From positions 206,001 to 270,000 of the forward strand of contig JACEFZ010005129.1 in assembly GCA_014155875.1 (NCBI GenBank): 64,000 nt of DNA, given 5' to 3'. Source of the DNA: Cepaea nemoralis. Its lineage: Eukaryota > Mollusca > Gastropoda > Stylommatophora > Helicidae. The position numbers were made by a program, and so were the translations under genes. Below, piece by piece: positions 32,480 through 49,309 of the stretch (within the stretch, counting starts at the first letter, position 1; the number at the start of each line of letters is the position of its first letter). The notes below the pieces were generated by a model. The model was not told the origin of the DNA. It searched no databases and saw only the letters and a program-made list of their open reading frames with translations.

Positions 32480-33095
32480 TCAGCCTTGTGTGGAGATATA
32501 ATAACAATGAGATGTGAGTGTAGGCAGTGGCTAGCAGGCTACGCAAGCAGACATTCATCAATTAATTCAAGACTATTCTCGTCGCGGCAATGTGATTATC
32601 TATACCGATGGCTCTGTGTTAAGAGACAAAAATGTACCTGGGAATTCATAGCAAAAGCCAATGGACAATTTTAGTAAAGGAGAGCTTGACATATGACACA
32701 ACAACCTGAAGTCTGAGAATGGAGGTGGGAACTGTCACTGCAGCTTTCCACTGGTTGGAGAACAAACTGTATACGTTATATACGCTGGTGCTGCATCATT
32801 GATGGGTGATTTCATGCATGATAAGGCATATGTGGTGAAGGAGTACTGGGAGTGCAGGAACAATGCAGATGACTATATAGAGTAGCATGGTCTAGAGAGA
32901 ATACAACAGCAGGGGGTGGTTATAGGATCTCATAAACAGTCGTCACTCTGAAGTAAAGCAAGACATGCACATACTCAGACTGTAACTGTCACCATTATTA
33001 TTGGAACTCTACTCTGGCTGATGAAGATGATGACTGAGTGCTGATGGGAATGCCCCGAGTGCAGTGGTGTCAGTTCTTGACTCAACTCAACTCAA
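32480..33095 (+). mobile_element. Eroded I-type LINE 3' end with RNase H remnant
   Basis: Clearly related to 37310-38062: tgtgattatctataccgatg corresponds to the YTDG codons, followed by attcatagcaaaagcca, catatgacacaacaacctga and gagaatggaggtggga (the Glu motif). Later parts (attggaactctactctggct, gggaatgccccgagtgcagt) match the distal end, with a deletion between removing the second Asp and His motifs. The tail is ACTCA repeats (gactcaactcaactcaa). Stops and shifts throughout. Confidence 0.8.
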
Positions 33096-33169
33096 GTTGA
33101 ACTTGAACTTTGACTTCTCGTTTAGAAAGCAATGACAAATTACTGACGGCGTTTTAGAGCCTTTCGTCT

Positions 33170-33880
33170 GTACAGAAATTCCAAAAGAATGATTAATTCT
33201 CTTGAAACCCCACACTGGTTTATCTTCGGCTATTCGATTTTCTAATTGTCCTTTTCCTCTACATATGTAAGTTACTCAGTATTCACAGTGGAATTGATAC
33301 CTGTGGTTTGAATTAATGTTAGGAGCCTTTTATTCATTTATAGATAGAATAGGTATCGGAATTGTTTTATATGTTATCGTTGGTTCAAAAGCAACAAACA
33401 TTCTTTGGTTTACTGTTGTTTTAAGTCTTTCGTGTATTAGTTTCATTATGTCGTCCCATTCTAAGGTCAGCTTGAGAAACTATTGAAGTTTGGCAGTTGA
33501 TGATTTTGTATGGGTGGGCATGGGTGGCTGGCAGTTATAATTGATACAGTCGACTGGACATCTAATTTAGATTGAGATTCTATTGTCGGGTAAGGGGTGT
33601 CCAGTTCCTCCTTTAGTGTGTCTCGTAGCAAATCTGTCTGGCTCACTAAACAGGATACTATCCAGGCGACGCTTTATATTCGATAGGTACAAAGCTATTG
33701 AAAATCCTGTATTGGCCCGCCTATGCTTCTTTTCGATAGATTGCTCTTTTGATAGTACCGTTAAATCGACGTAGGATTAGGATGTCCAAGCACTATAATG
33801 TGTCATTATGTTAGTGATCAACAGACAAAGAGATGCTCTTGTGGACTTGATTCATGGTGGAGTATAATTAATCAGACTCT
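33170..33880 (-). pseudogene. Possible LINE endonuclease remnant
   Basis: Minus-strand frames contain TRHTKGGTG (near 33600) and LEWDDIMKLIHERLKTT (near 33440), loosely like the end of LINE endonucleases and the following linker. No catalytic residues can be placed. Weak. Confidence 0.25.
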
Positions 33881-34226
33881 TGACTGCTCTCTTTGATGAA
33901 TAATATAGCATCCACATATACCAATGTGGGTGGAAAAGAGAGTTAATCAGTTTTCAGGAATCCCTGTGCAGTCGAAAGGCTATAAAATACTGTCATCGGG
34001 GATTTATCAACAGCTAATACAATACGTCATTGCGTAAACTGAACTAAAAATTAATCGCAACTTCCTTCAAAATTATATTTTCAGTATTTAAGATTCGGGA
34101 TAATATAATATTTAATCTTTTAATATGCTTTAAAGAGTTCAACGGTTTACTTTGAAACATCGTAGTTACTCAGAAAAGGAAATGTACTAATGTGATGTGA
34201 AGAGATATATTGTATTCCTCGACAGA

Positions 34227-34340
<114 letters not shown>

Positions 34341-34817
34341 CTGCCCCCTCATTAAATAAATGTTTTATTTCTCGGCAATTCGTATTTAGAACATTGATAC
34401 CCCAAAATCATTACATTGTTCTTTGACAGTCCGTCTCTTATGTTCCCAATAGTGGGTCGACTTAAGAAGTATGCCTATTTACTGACTTGTATGTGTCATA
34501 TTACATGGCATAGGCACGGTACAGAACATAAAATTGCCTATAAAATCAACCTAGAGTTTTATCACAATGTCCCACAAAGAAATTCTATCATTAGTGTATA
34601 CTCCACTGTAAACGTACGTGTAATGTTGGAGCAAGTGTGAACAATACGTTAATATAATACACGCGCATTTCATTTCTTTGGGAATGCTAGAAATACGATT
34701 GTCTTTTGTTTCTAATTCAGACCATTGCGACTTTCCGTTGTCTGTCATCATATATTCGTTGTTTTAACTATTTGCAACATTCAGATTATTATTATATTAG
34801 TAAATCCTTGTATTTCA

Positions 34818-35253
34818 CAAAAAGATGAGTTACAATGTTATGCATTATGCATTATTTTTATGAAAACTTTGAAAATGCCTTAAAGATTATATCATTATTT
34901 ATTATAACTCATATGCCGGTAAATAACTATAGACAAAGAGTTTATAAATCTTTGAAAACGGTGCAACAATATGACTATAAGGTATATAGCAATGTTATTA
35001 AAAGTTATGCCCCTTGAAATAACTTTTCTAGAGTTATGTCTCCTAGCTATATAGACATTATAAAGAAAAATGAAATATTAAATAATATTAAGTAAGCAGC
35101 CAATTTTACACTTAAAAAAATATGACAGTTGGCTGCGCGGGAATGAGAGAATGACGTGTAGAAAATGTCATCTCAATCGGATGGACCGTTTGCGAACGCA
35201 TAAAGGACATACATACATACAAACATACATACATACATACATACATACATACA

Positions 35254-35284
<31 letters not shown>

Positions 35285-35305
35285 CATACATACATACATA
35301 CATAC
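34818..35305 (+). mobile_element. CATA-tailed element, copy 2 (uninterrupted)
   Basis: Same order as copy 1 without the SINE: 285-bp left part, A-run, tatgacagttggc, tctcaatcggatggaccgtt and a (CATA)n tail at 35207-35305. It shows the pre-insertion state of the site used by the SINE in copy 1 (its version reads cagccaattttac). Confidence 0.8.
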
Positions 35306-35651
35306 ACTGGGACGCAGAGGTGTTTCCAAGGCACCAGGGCCGGGTTATATACTGGCCAAGACCTATTGACGCGTCCTCGTCGAGCGTCCTGGGCAACAGG
35401 TCCCTTCGGGGTCCTGGCTGAAGTCAATAGGATCGCCGATTCCTCCGAAGTCGGAGAGTGTCTGCCTGTATGGCGAGGAACCACCAGTCTGCACACCAAT
35501 AAGCCAGACATGGGACAACGGATACTCACGCAAAGCTCAGGTCCTGTATGACATCACACTAATGTTGGACAACAGGATGTTTTCATCCGACATACAGGAC
35601 TTTGCGTTGGAGCTCAAGCCAACGAACACAAGCAAGCAAGCAAGCATGCAT
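35306..35651 (+). other. 345-bp GC-richer block between two CATA arrays
   Basis: Non-repetitive block flanked on both sides by (CATA)n. No convincing protein motif in any frame. It could be an insertion into a once continuous array or the 5' part of an element. Confidence 0.4.
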
Positions 35652-35972
35652 GCATACATACATACATACATACATACATACATACATACATACATACATA
35701 CATACATACATACATACATACATACATACATACATACATACATACATACATACATACATACATACATACATACATACATACATACATACATACATACATA
35801 CATACATACATACACACACACATACATACATACATACATACATACATACATACATACATAAATACATACATACATACATACATACATACATACATACATA
35901 CATACATACATACATACATACATACATACATACATACATACATACATACATACATACATACATACATACATA
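35652..35972 (+). repeat. (CATA)n array, about 80 units
   Basis: Nearly perfect CATA repeat of 320 bp with a CACA-type change near 35813 and a single AATA unit near 35860. Tyr-Ile-His-Thr and Met-Tyr-Val-Cys ORFs here are artefacts. Confidence 0.97.
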
Positions 35973-38062
35973 GGATACGCAGGATTCGGTGCACAGCTAT
36001 CTCATCCTTCTCCCTAAACCATTCAAGGATCAGTCAAAGCTTAGCAGCTTTAGGATCATCACCCTACAAAATACATTTGGGAAGGTTTTAGAAAAGCTGC
36101 AAGAGTTTTTGGAAAGCGGGAAGCTTCTTCCAAGAGGCCTGGGGAGCTACAGGCCAGGTAAAGATACCTGGTCAAATGCAGCCACTTTTGCCTTTGATGT
36201 TTATGAGGGGTTCCAGAGTAGACAGGACACGATGGCGGTAGCACTTGACCTCGAGGATGCGTACAATAGAGTTCGATATGATATTTTGATGACAGCACTG
36301 ATGGAGAAGTGGGTCAATCCTTGGTTGGTGAACTGGATAGCAGCCGTCCTGCACTCTCGTCGGGTTGCTCTCCGTCTGGGCGCATGGACCTCAGAGCCAC
36401 ATATGTTAACCCCGGGACTGCCACAGGGATCTGCAGTCTCACCAGTGCTCTTTAATGTGTATACGAGCAAGATTGCAAACCTAGAAGCACCAGGGGTTGG
36501 AAGAATACTAACATTTGCAGATGATATTCTTGCATATAGGCAGGGGAGAGATAGGGAGCAAACAGCCCAGGAGTTACAGGCGACAGTAGATAAAGTGATT
36601 GACTGGTGCACAGAAATGAGTGCTGTCATCAACCCGGAAAAGGCGGCTGTTTTGTGGTGTTCTCTGGACAACAGGATTGTAAGAGCTGATGTCCCAAGCC
36701 TCGCGATAGATGGTAGAAATGTCAGCAGAGAGAACAAACTGAAGTATCTGAGGATCACATTTGACAGGAGCCTATCCTTCAAGGACCATGTGGAGACGGT
36801 CGTGACAAGAACTCAAAAGGGACTCAATGCACTTAAAACTATGGCTGCAATGGACATAGAGCAGAGAATGCTTTTCACACTATACCAGCACTTGATCCTC
36901 TCAGTAATTGACTATGGATTAGGTCTGCTCACTATCTCAGACAGTCAGCTGGTGAAGTTAGAGCGCATACAGAACGAAGCTATGCGGGTCATTCTGGGAT
37001 GCACTAGAGACACCCCAGTAGTGTGTATGCGTTACATCCTTGGTCTGCCGACTGTTGCTGGTAGGCTCAAGGTGATGCAGGCGAAGGCATACCTCAGAGT
37101 AGCTGCAGACACAGACCACCCACTGCATGAGGCGATGGACGCAGTTAAGGGTCAGCGACTGATAAGAGGGAAATCATGGATGGCTCAGGCGGAGGATACG
37201 ATCAGACAGATGTGCCCCTTGGAGAACATTAGGCGTGGAGAGGAGTGGGTCAGAGTGCCAGCGGAACAGTCAGACTTGTGCAGAGTTATAATCACATTAA
37301 GCCGGGAGTGCAGGGAGTGGCCAGCTGGGGCCACGGAAGTGGAAATCCAGCAACTAATTCAGGACAATGCTCACTCGAGTGATGCGGTTAACTACACAGA
37401 TGGTTCGGTGTCAAGAGGTGAGAGAAGTGGCTGGAGGTTCATAGCCAAAGCTAGTGGTCGATGTTTGGGCAGGAGAGCCTGGCATATGATACCACAACAT
37501 CCAGCTTAAGAATGGAAGTGGAGGCAGTCACTGCGGCTCTCCGCTGGATGGAGAATACGACACACACACACATCGTGATTGTAACTGACTCAGAAAGCAT
37601 GCTGACGAGGGTGAGGACGGGCAGACTTCGTGCGGAGTGGCTTGCTTCGCTTCGTAGGTCACGGGTGACAAGCATCGCCTGGATCTTTTCTCCGGGGCAT
37701 GCCGATGTGCTGGAAAATGAACAGGCGGACAGATTGGCTGGCTCTGCAGAACTTGGTGGAGTATTGATACATGACAAGGCAGACGTGGTTGCGGCCTTGT
37801 GGGAGCACGTGCACACCTCGGAGGAGCAAATGGATTACCATGGTCTGGCAAGAATGAGACAACGAGGAGTGACGAAGGGACCTGGCCGACTCTCAACGCT
37901 CAGAGGAAAGGCGAGACGGACTTATAATCAGATTGCTACTGGTACTATTAGTGTTGGAACTCTTCGCTGGCTGCTGAGGATGGGGACGGAGCACTTATGG
38001 GAATGCCCCCAATGCTGTGATGTCGATTCCTAAATCAATCAATCAATCAATCAATCAACTCT
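35973..38062 (+). mobile_element. I-type LINE with RT and RNase H, 5'-truncated
   Basis: ORF 35989-37509 starts inside the RT domain (LLPKPFKDQSKLSSFRIITL). It contains AVALDLEDAYNRVRYD, TPGLPQGSAVSPVLFNVY, catalytic LTFADDILAY (near 36510-36540), KLKYLRITFD, and after a thumb region the RNase H start NYTDGSVS (37393-37416). A frameshift near 37465 moves to 37461-38033: SLRMEVEAV (Glu), VTDSESM (Asp), FSPGHADVLENEQADRLAG (His, Asp). The 3' tail is six AATC units (38033-38060). Endonuclease and ORF1 are absent. It is the least damaged relative of the RNase H copies at 0.2, 5.1 and 32.5 kb; shared landmarks include GEEWV-VP just before RNase H. Confidence 0.92.
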
Positions 38063-40839
<2,777 letters not shown>

Positions 40840-40990
40840 ACTGTAAGAGACCATTGAATTGGTCAGTGACATTTTTCCATCCATGTTCCTGTGATGTGAT
40901 GAAGGGACCATTGAATTGGTCAATGACATATCCGGTCTGCAGTGGGACTGTGCTATGAGTGACAGACCATTCGATTGGTCAGTGACTATT
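40840..40990 (+). repeat. Three spaced copies of a near-palindromic motif
   Basis: The motif gaccattgaattggtca (third copy gaccattcgattggtca) occurs at about 40850, 40906 and 40964, each followed by gtgac or atgac. The core accattgaattggt is an imperfect inverted repeat. Spacing is about 57 bp. Possibly a degenerate short tandem array; a protein-binding role is conjecture. Confidence 0.5.
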
Positions 40991-41654
40991 TAAGTTCATC
41001 GAAGTAACGAATACTTGGAGTCAAGTCCAGGAGGATTGTCTCCCAACCGGTATTGTTCGAGAACTGTATTAACAGTGACTCCGTGGGAGTGATATAGCTG
41101 CAGTTGGTCCAGTGAAGTGTGGTCCAGCAGTGACTCTATTGTTGTGGATCCACGCTCTGGAGACGGAGTGGTCTCCAAGGTTCTAGTCATCTCACTGGAA
41201 GGAAGCCGGGTGAGTGGCGGACCGACTGGACGGGACATCTGCATCCAATCTACTTCTCAACTCGATGAAGACACCTACATCTCTGATTCTGTCTCTACTC
41301 TATCTTCTATTTGTGTAAATAGATTCTTCTATCAGGATGTTCATTTCAGTTCTATATTCTCAAGGGTAGAATAAACTTTATGTAAGTTGACTTGCTCTTT
41401 GTATAATGATTGAGTGTGGTCTCGGACGATGCCTAAGTGTTCATTGTTCCACAGGTGTAGGTGGTTAGTGGGGGTCTAGAATCTGGAGGGGCTTGTAGAC
41501 GTAAGTAACTAATATGAGATTAACCACAGAGTAAAAATGTGTATCTGCTTGTCCAACCCCTGGGGCTAGAATACACGGGAGTGCCAGAGACACCTCGGGT
41601 GTGGTTCACTCTCACTACCCAAGGTGAACTCGTCACACCGCCTTGCGTTGGTTT
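40991..41654. other. No gene recognised
   Basis: Nothing supported apart from an AATAAA-like site near 41371. Confidence 0.3.
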
Positions 41655-41790
41655 GTTTTTACGAAATGGTATGGGTCCTGTCGTTGAGAAAGCAACGGGA
41701 AACTACAGGACGTAAACTTGTCAAGAGATCACAACAGCAAATAATGCTGGTGTTGACTGCAACGTGATGTCAAGGATATGCAACTATCCT
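41655..41790 (+). repeat. SINE family B, partial eroded copy
   Basis: Contains gagaaagcaacgggaaacta, gtaaacttgtcaagagatca, gctggtgttgactgcaacgt and aaggatatgcaac, aligning to the body and 3' part of 28921-29166. Confidence 0.65.
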
Positions 41791-41867
41791 GTATTTAGTC
41801 AAGGATGAGGAGTCAACAATTAGATCCAGTTGACCGGTGACCGGAATGAACCCACTAAGGCCCAGTC

Positions 41868-43040
41868 AGTCATTGTGAAGACGGAGCAAATTAGTTCGTT
41901 CACAAACGTGTATTAGAATGAATACCAACTGTAGTAAACAATCATACACGTGATTTATCTTTCTTACCTAGCAATGTGAAGTTGATTGTGTTGTTGAAAC
42001 ATGGTTTCACAAAATACACAATATTTATAATATTTGTTATGATACCAACAATATTTATTAACTGACATAGCACAGTTAACAAGATGCAAATATATATATA
42101 TATGCTACTGCCTCATTAATCACTAAAGTTGTTTGAGATTTCTCTTGATTCTACAAGTTTTCTTATTCAAACACCGGTTGATTCATATAGTACACAATGT
42201 GCTTGTGACGTAAAACCCATGCCCGTATTTGAGTAAATGTTGTCGAAGTCGCTCTTTAGCCTTCGTGCCACATAATTATGTTCGCCATGGCTAGGCGACC
42301 AAATACATCAAATTATAATTTATTAAATGTTATAGTTGTCTAGAACACACCTGGCATCTTGTGATTAATTCGACCACAAAATACAATACGCCATACGCCA
42401 TAGTTTACTATTATTTTATGTTGCGAATTATATACATATGCATTTTTGTTTATTTAATGAAAGCGTTGCATTTGCCTGTCATTCAATTGGCTCGCAAATA
42501 GCAACGTTATTGATTTATTACACAAATAACTACATATGTTATCCTTTTAATTATGTATATTGTCATTTCCCATGTATTTTAACTTTATTTCAACTTAAAT
42601 TCCGACGGTAAAACTTAAATTTCAATGCATTTTACAGTGAGTCTAAACAGCCACTTACACATACAACAGTAATATTTACTCAAATACGAGCACAGGCTTA
42701 ACATCACTAGCACAAAATGAACTATATGAATCAAACGATGTTTCAGTTAGATAGCTTGTCGCATCAAGCGGAATCGCCAACAACTTTAGTAATAAATGAG
42801 ACAGCAGTACATATATGTACTTACATCTTGGTAACTGGGCTATGTCAGTTAATAAACATTTTTGGTATCGTAACAAACATTCTCAATATAATGTGTTTTG
42901 TGAAGCAAGGATTCAAAGACACAATCAACATCACTTTGCTAGGTAGGAAACATAAATTATGTGAATGATTGTTAACTACATTTGATATTTATTTTAAGAC
43001 ATGTTTGTCAACCAATTAATTTGCTTCCTTTTCACAATGA
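41868..43040. repeat. Inverted pair of chemoreceptor-exon repeats (palindrome about 1.17 kb)
   Basis: Left arm 41868-42260 and right arm 42640-43040 are inverted copies of each other, starting at outer ends with cagtcattgtgaa. Both contain the exon-like unit, starts facing the centre, with a roughly 380-bp AT-rich spacer. The right arm keeps an open frame (42717-42968). The left arm is more decayed: its minus strand still shows CQLINIVGIITNIINIVYF and NTINFTLLG-like codons. The copy at 1436-2125 matches the right arm plus most of the spacer. Confidence 0.75.
42717..42968 (+). pseudogene. First exon-like ORF of a gastropod-type chemosensory 7TM receptor
   Basis: The 83-residue ORF includes an N-terminal NQT glycosylation site, hydrophobic TM1 (YILVTGLCQLINIFGIVTN) and the loop NIMCFVKQGFKDTINITLLG. 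The pattern GIVTN..NI..FVKQGFKDT.NI.LLG is characteristic of large gastropod chemoreceptor families. A possible splice donor (ctag/gtagg) follows LL at about 42944. In the 45 codons from YILVTG onward it differs from the minus-strand copy at 1519-1752 at about eight silent and two replacement sites (my count by eye). That indicates constraint on the protein before or after duplication. No later exons lie in the window. A functional gene cannot be excluded but is unproven. Confidence 0.6.
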
Positions 43041-43087
43041 CTGACCGCGTTGTAATGGGTTGATTCCAGGCTATTGGAATAAAATTT

Positions 43088-43350
43088 TGATTCTCAGAGT
43101 CTCCGTGGTGAAGTGGTCAAGCCATTTGACTCGGGCTCTGGAGGTTGTGGGTTCGATTCCAGGCCGCGTCCTTCGGTTCACGAGTGAAACTTTTCGGAGA
43201 TACCTGTGGGTCGTCGCTAGAGCTACGGTGTTCGTGCTTGGTGCGACGCTTTCCTCGCTGCGGAAAGAGACCGCGCCATATGGGATAAAACCCGGTGCAG
43301 TGAAGTCAACCCTGTAGACTTGTAAGCGACTTTTTAAATGTTGACCCATT
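43088..43350 (+). repeat. tRNA-derived SINE family A, copy 1
   Basis: Head gtctccgtggtgaagtggtc has an A-box (tggtgaagtgg) and B-box ggttcgattcc (43149-43159). The body includes agctacggtgttcgtgcttg and gcgacgctttcctcgctgcg, then catatgggataaaacccggt. The tail is ATTG/CAAT-type repeats. The second copy at 48030-48290 is in reverse. The ORFs on both strands here are shadows of the SINE. Confidence 0.85.
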
Positions 43351-43381
43351 CGTTCATTGATTGATTCAATCAGTCAATCAT

Positions 43382-43392
<11 letters not shown>
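43351..43392. repeat. Shared ATTG/AATC tail of two convergent retroelements
   Basis: The sequence ttcattgattgattcaatca continuing to attcattcaat serves as the tail of the SINE on the plus strand and, in reverse complement, of the RTE-like LINE on the minus strand. Confidence 0.65.
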
Positions 43393-46400
<3,008 letters not shown>

Positions 46401-46814
46401 TTCTCCGTCATCACAATTACTAGTACGGGTCCCTGCAACACACTCTTTCCCAGTGTTATCTGATCTGCCTGGCCTGGGGCGTCTCACCACCAGATCTCTT
46501 TCTTCCGTATGTTGTCTTGCATGGTTGGTAGGGATTTCTTGGCAAGTTTTGCAGATTGTAATTTGTCGTTGCTTACATTCTGGGCAGTGACTGTACTAGT
46601 CGGTGGCCAGCGCCATAGTCTCTTCTAATGAAGATCATTTGTCTATCGCCGCTGAGTGCAGACGATAACCAATAACAATCTGTCGGCTGCTCTCACACTA
46701 CATCTGCCATCTGCGTCCAAGGCTTTACGTACCCATGATGGGTGAGGGGTGTGGGGGTGGTTGTCACTAAACATGTACTCTAACAGGTAAACAGGTAAAA
46801 ATTTTCCCGCATTT
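46401..46814. other. No gene firmly recognised
   Basis: Could include the 5' part of the RTE-like element. A minus-strand Cys-rich stretch (CPECKQRQITICKTC, near 46540-46590) is suggestive of a zinc finger but unassigned. Confidence 0.3.
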
Positions 46815-46995
46815 CATTTTAAAGGACATTGCAGTCAACACCAGCATTTTGCAGCTGATGTTGATGTCTTGGCAAGTTTTACATTCAGTAGTTTGCCATT
46901 GCTTTTTGAACGACCGACTCACATACCTCTATAAGTAACCAGCGAGACGCGATCTGCTGCCAAATCTTGCGCAGCTGTGTTTCGTACGTGGCATC
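46815..46995 (-). repeat. SINE family B, minus-strand copy
   Basis: Reverse complement shows gagtcggtcg, aaaaagcaatggcaaactac, aacttgccaagacatcaaca and gctggtgttgactgcaatgt. It shares the tRNA-side sequence cgatctgctgccaaatc with 3195-3400. Confidence 0.7.
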
Positions 46996-47149
46996 CTTGA
47001 CTAGTAGAGATCTATATTGCATGTACCCTGGAAGTTGGGGAGAGATTGCTTGCTAGTTGATGATGTTGATAACAGACAAGACTAACCTTCACGATAAAAT
47101 GAATCCAGTGCACCCAATCGTAGTAGCAATTAATAGAAGTTGTAGAATC

Positions 47150-47735
47150 CATGGACGAGGGTGTGTTAATAAGTAAGTCACAAATGGCTGCAGAAAAAAT
47201 AACTAAATATGATAACAACTTGAAACCAGTTTATTTGTATACATACATTGTCCCTTTCTTTCTCAACATAATTGATGCACCTAACCCATTGCTTTATCAG
47301 TCCTCCCAAACCGGCTGCGTAGAACTGCATGCTTTGTTTTCATTGACCTACCATCCCACAGAACTGTGTGGCTTACTTATTGACGCATCCTCGTAACGTT
47401 TTCTCCACAGCTATGCACAGTTTTACGAGACAAACACATTTATCAGCATAAACAGGAAACCCACCTTGGCGGGAGACATTTCCTGAATGACGCCGAAGTG
47501 GAATGTGAAGTGAAAATGTGGATTAGAAATTAGGGCACGCGATTCTATGCAGCCGGCTTGGGAGGACTGATAAAACGATGGGATAAGTGCATCAATGTTG
47601 GTGGAAATTATTTTGAGAAATAAAGGGACAGTGTATGTATAAAAATAAACCGGTTTCAAGTTGTTATCATTTTTAGTTATTTTTCTACAGCCATTTGTGA
47701 TGTACTGATTAATTTACCCTCATCGATACAGCTTG
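47150..47735. repeat. Inverted repeat with arms of about 180 bp
   Basis: Arm 47150-47330 and arm 47545-47735 are reverse complements at about 85-90% by eye: gagggtgtgttaata / taatttaccctc, cacaaatggctgcagaaaaa, aacttgaaaccagtttattt, cagtcctcccaaaccggctg. The loop of about 215 bp has a weaker internal structure. This could be a fold-back DNA element. Frames in the two arms read alike (LKPVYLYTYIVPFFL and MKPVYFYTYTVPLFL), probably a result of the inversion and not coding. Confidence 0.7.
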
Positions 47736-48029
47736 AGTTCAAAGATCACTAACTATAGTATGTTCCAATTTGAATGCCTTCATTCACGATCAATTATTTT
47801 GAAAAATGTCTGTTGCATCGTTATGAAAATTTTCCAGTCGTCTTATTTTTACCCCCGCCCAAGGAATATGTCTTTGATAGGTCCAAAAACAACTTAAATC
47901 ATCAAAAGCGGCGACATTCCTTTGATGTTTTGCTGAACAACTAGTGATTTCTCGCTAACAAAATTAAGTTTACAGTAATTGGAGACCTGCCAATTCAGAT
48001 GACACACAAAGGCGTTTCCGGATTCGTAT

Positions 48030-48290
48030 GGGAGTGGGTGCAATGAAAGAAGTAGCTTAAATTCGACAGGGTCGGCTGCAGTGCACCGGGTTTTTATCCC
48101 ATATGGCTCAGCTTCTTTCCGCAGCGTGGAAAGCGTCGCACAAAGCACGAACTCCGTAGCTCCAGCGACGGCCCTCGGGAGTCTCCGGAAAAATGCACTC
48201 GTGAAATGAATAACGCGGCCCGGAATCGAACAGACAATCTTCGGAGCCCGAGTCAGACGGCTTGACCACTTCACCAAGGAGAATCTCGAG
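48030..48290 (-). repeat. tRNA-derived SINE family A, copy 2
   Basis: Reverse complement of the 43088 SINE: tggtgaagtggtcaagccgt, agactcg-gctccgaag, a damaged B-box (gttcgattcc preceded by tct), ctacggagttcgtgctttgt and catatgggataaaaacccgg. The TSD was not identified and the tail is lost. Confidence 0.8.
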
Positions 48291-48668
48291 AGGGGTGCGA
48301 TGTGTAATATTAGTAAAGACAGAGAATAAACAGAGGCACGGGGTAAATAATTTGTAAATTAACAGGAAAGTAGGACTATATTTCTTACCTTATATTCATT
48401 TCCTTCTTGTTTCTTCAGCTGATGCTGATGCTGTAATGTTTAGGGCCTGCAATTCGTTTGAATACTTGGAGAAAAATGTCCCAGTAAGTGTGTACGTAGA
48501 ATAAGGTCTGCGATCTGCTCAGACCTTAATCTGTGTCGGACGATTCCAGTAGGTTGATGATTGCTCTCGGTTGCATAAAATTCAATCCATCCTTTCTCGA
48601 ATAGTCCTCTTCCTCTTTCAACGCATGGTACTCAAATTTTTTCCAGTAACTTTTATCAATATTTAATA

Positions 48669-48970
48669 GCGCGGACAGACAGACAGACAGACAGACAGAT
48701 AGACAGACACACACACAGACAGACAGACAGACAGAATGGTAGGTAGGCAGGTAGGCAGAAAGGTAGGTATGTAGGCAGAAAGGTAGATGGGTGGGTGGAT
48801 GGGTGGGTGGGTGGGTCGGTCGGTCGGTCGATCGGTGGGTCGGTGGGTCGGTGGGTCGGTGGGTCGGTCGGTCGGCCGGCCGGCCGGCAGGCAGGCAGGC
48901 AGGCAGGCAGGAGATAGATAGATAGATAGATAGGTAGGCAGGTAGGTAGGTAGGTAGGTAGGTAGGTAGG

Positions 48971-49069
<99 letters not shown>

Positions 49070-49070
49070 G

Positions 49071-49113
<43 letters not shown>
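48669..49113 (+). repeat. Compound GACA/GGTA/GGTC/GATA array
   Basis: About 445 bp of tetranucleotide runs changing through GACA, GGTA, GGGT, GGTC, GGCA, GATA. It borders, on its high-coordinate side, the tail of a LINE 3' end (49114-49260). Confidence 0.96.
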
Positions 49114-49114
<1 letters not shown>

Positions 49115-49260
49115 AATCAAATCAAATCAAATTAACTTTATAAGGGTCACAAATTGGGCGCGCAGGCCCGTCTTACATTCGGCCCTTCCAATCACTCGTC
49201 TTTCGTTCATCAAGAGCATTATACATTTACATAGGAAGAAAAATAAACATTTTGAAATGA
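49114..49260 (-). mobile_element. CR1/L2-like LINE 3' end with TTTGA tail
   Basis: On the minus strand: gattggaagggccgaatg, then gacgggcctgcgcgcccaat, containing the hairpin gggcctgcgcgccc, then aagttaatttgatttgattt. The same hairpin and flanks occur at 51990-52040, in the 3' UTR of the LINE that hosts the LTR element. A severely 5'-truncated insertion of that family. Confidence 0.75.
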
Positions 49261-49309
49261 ATGTTGTAAGCATAAACAAGACAAATTACCATGTTATGAG
49301 GCCCATCTC

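Noticed and set aside
35537..35994. Met-Tyr-Val-Cys and Tyr-Ile-His-Thr ORFs
   Set aside because: Direct read-out of (CATA)n.
43088..43170. tRNA gene in the SINE A head
   Set aside because: No matching acceptor arms; a second copy with the same non-tRNA body exists at 48 kb.
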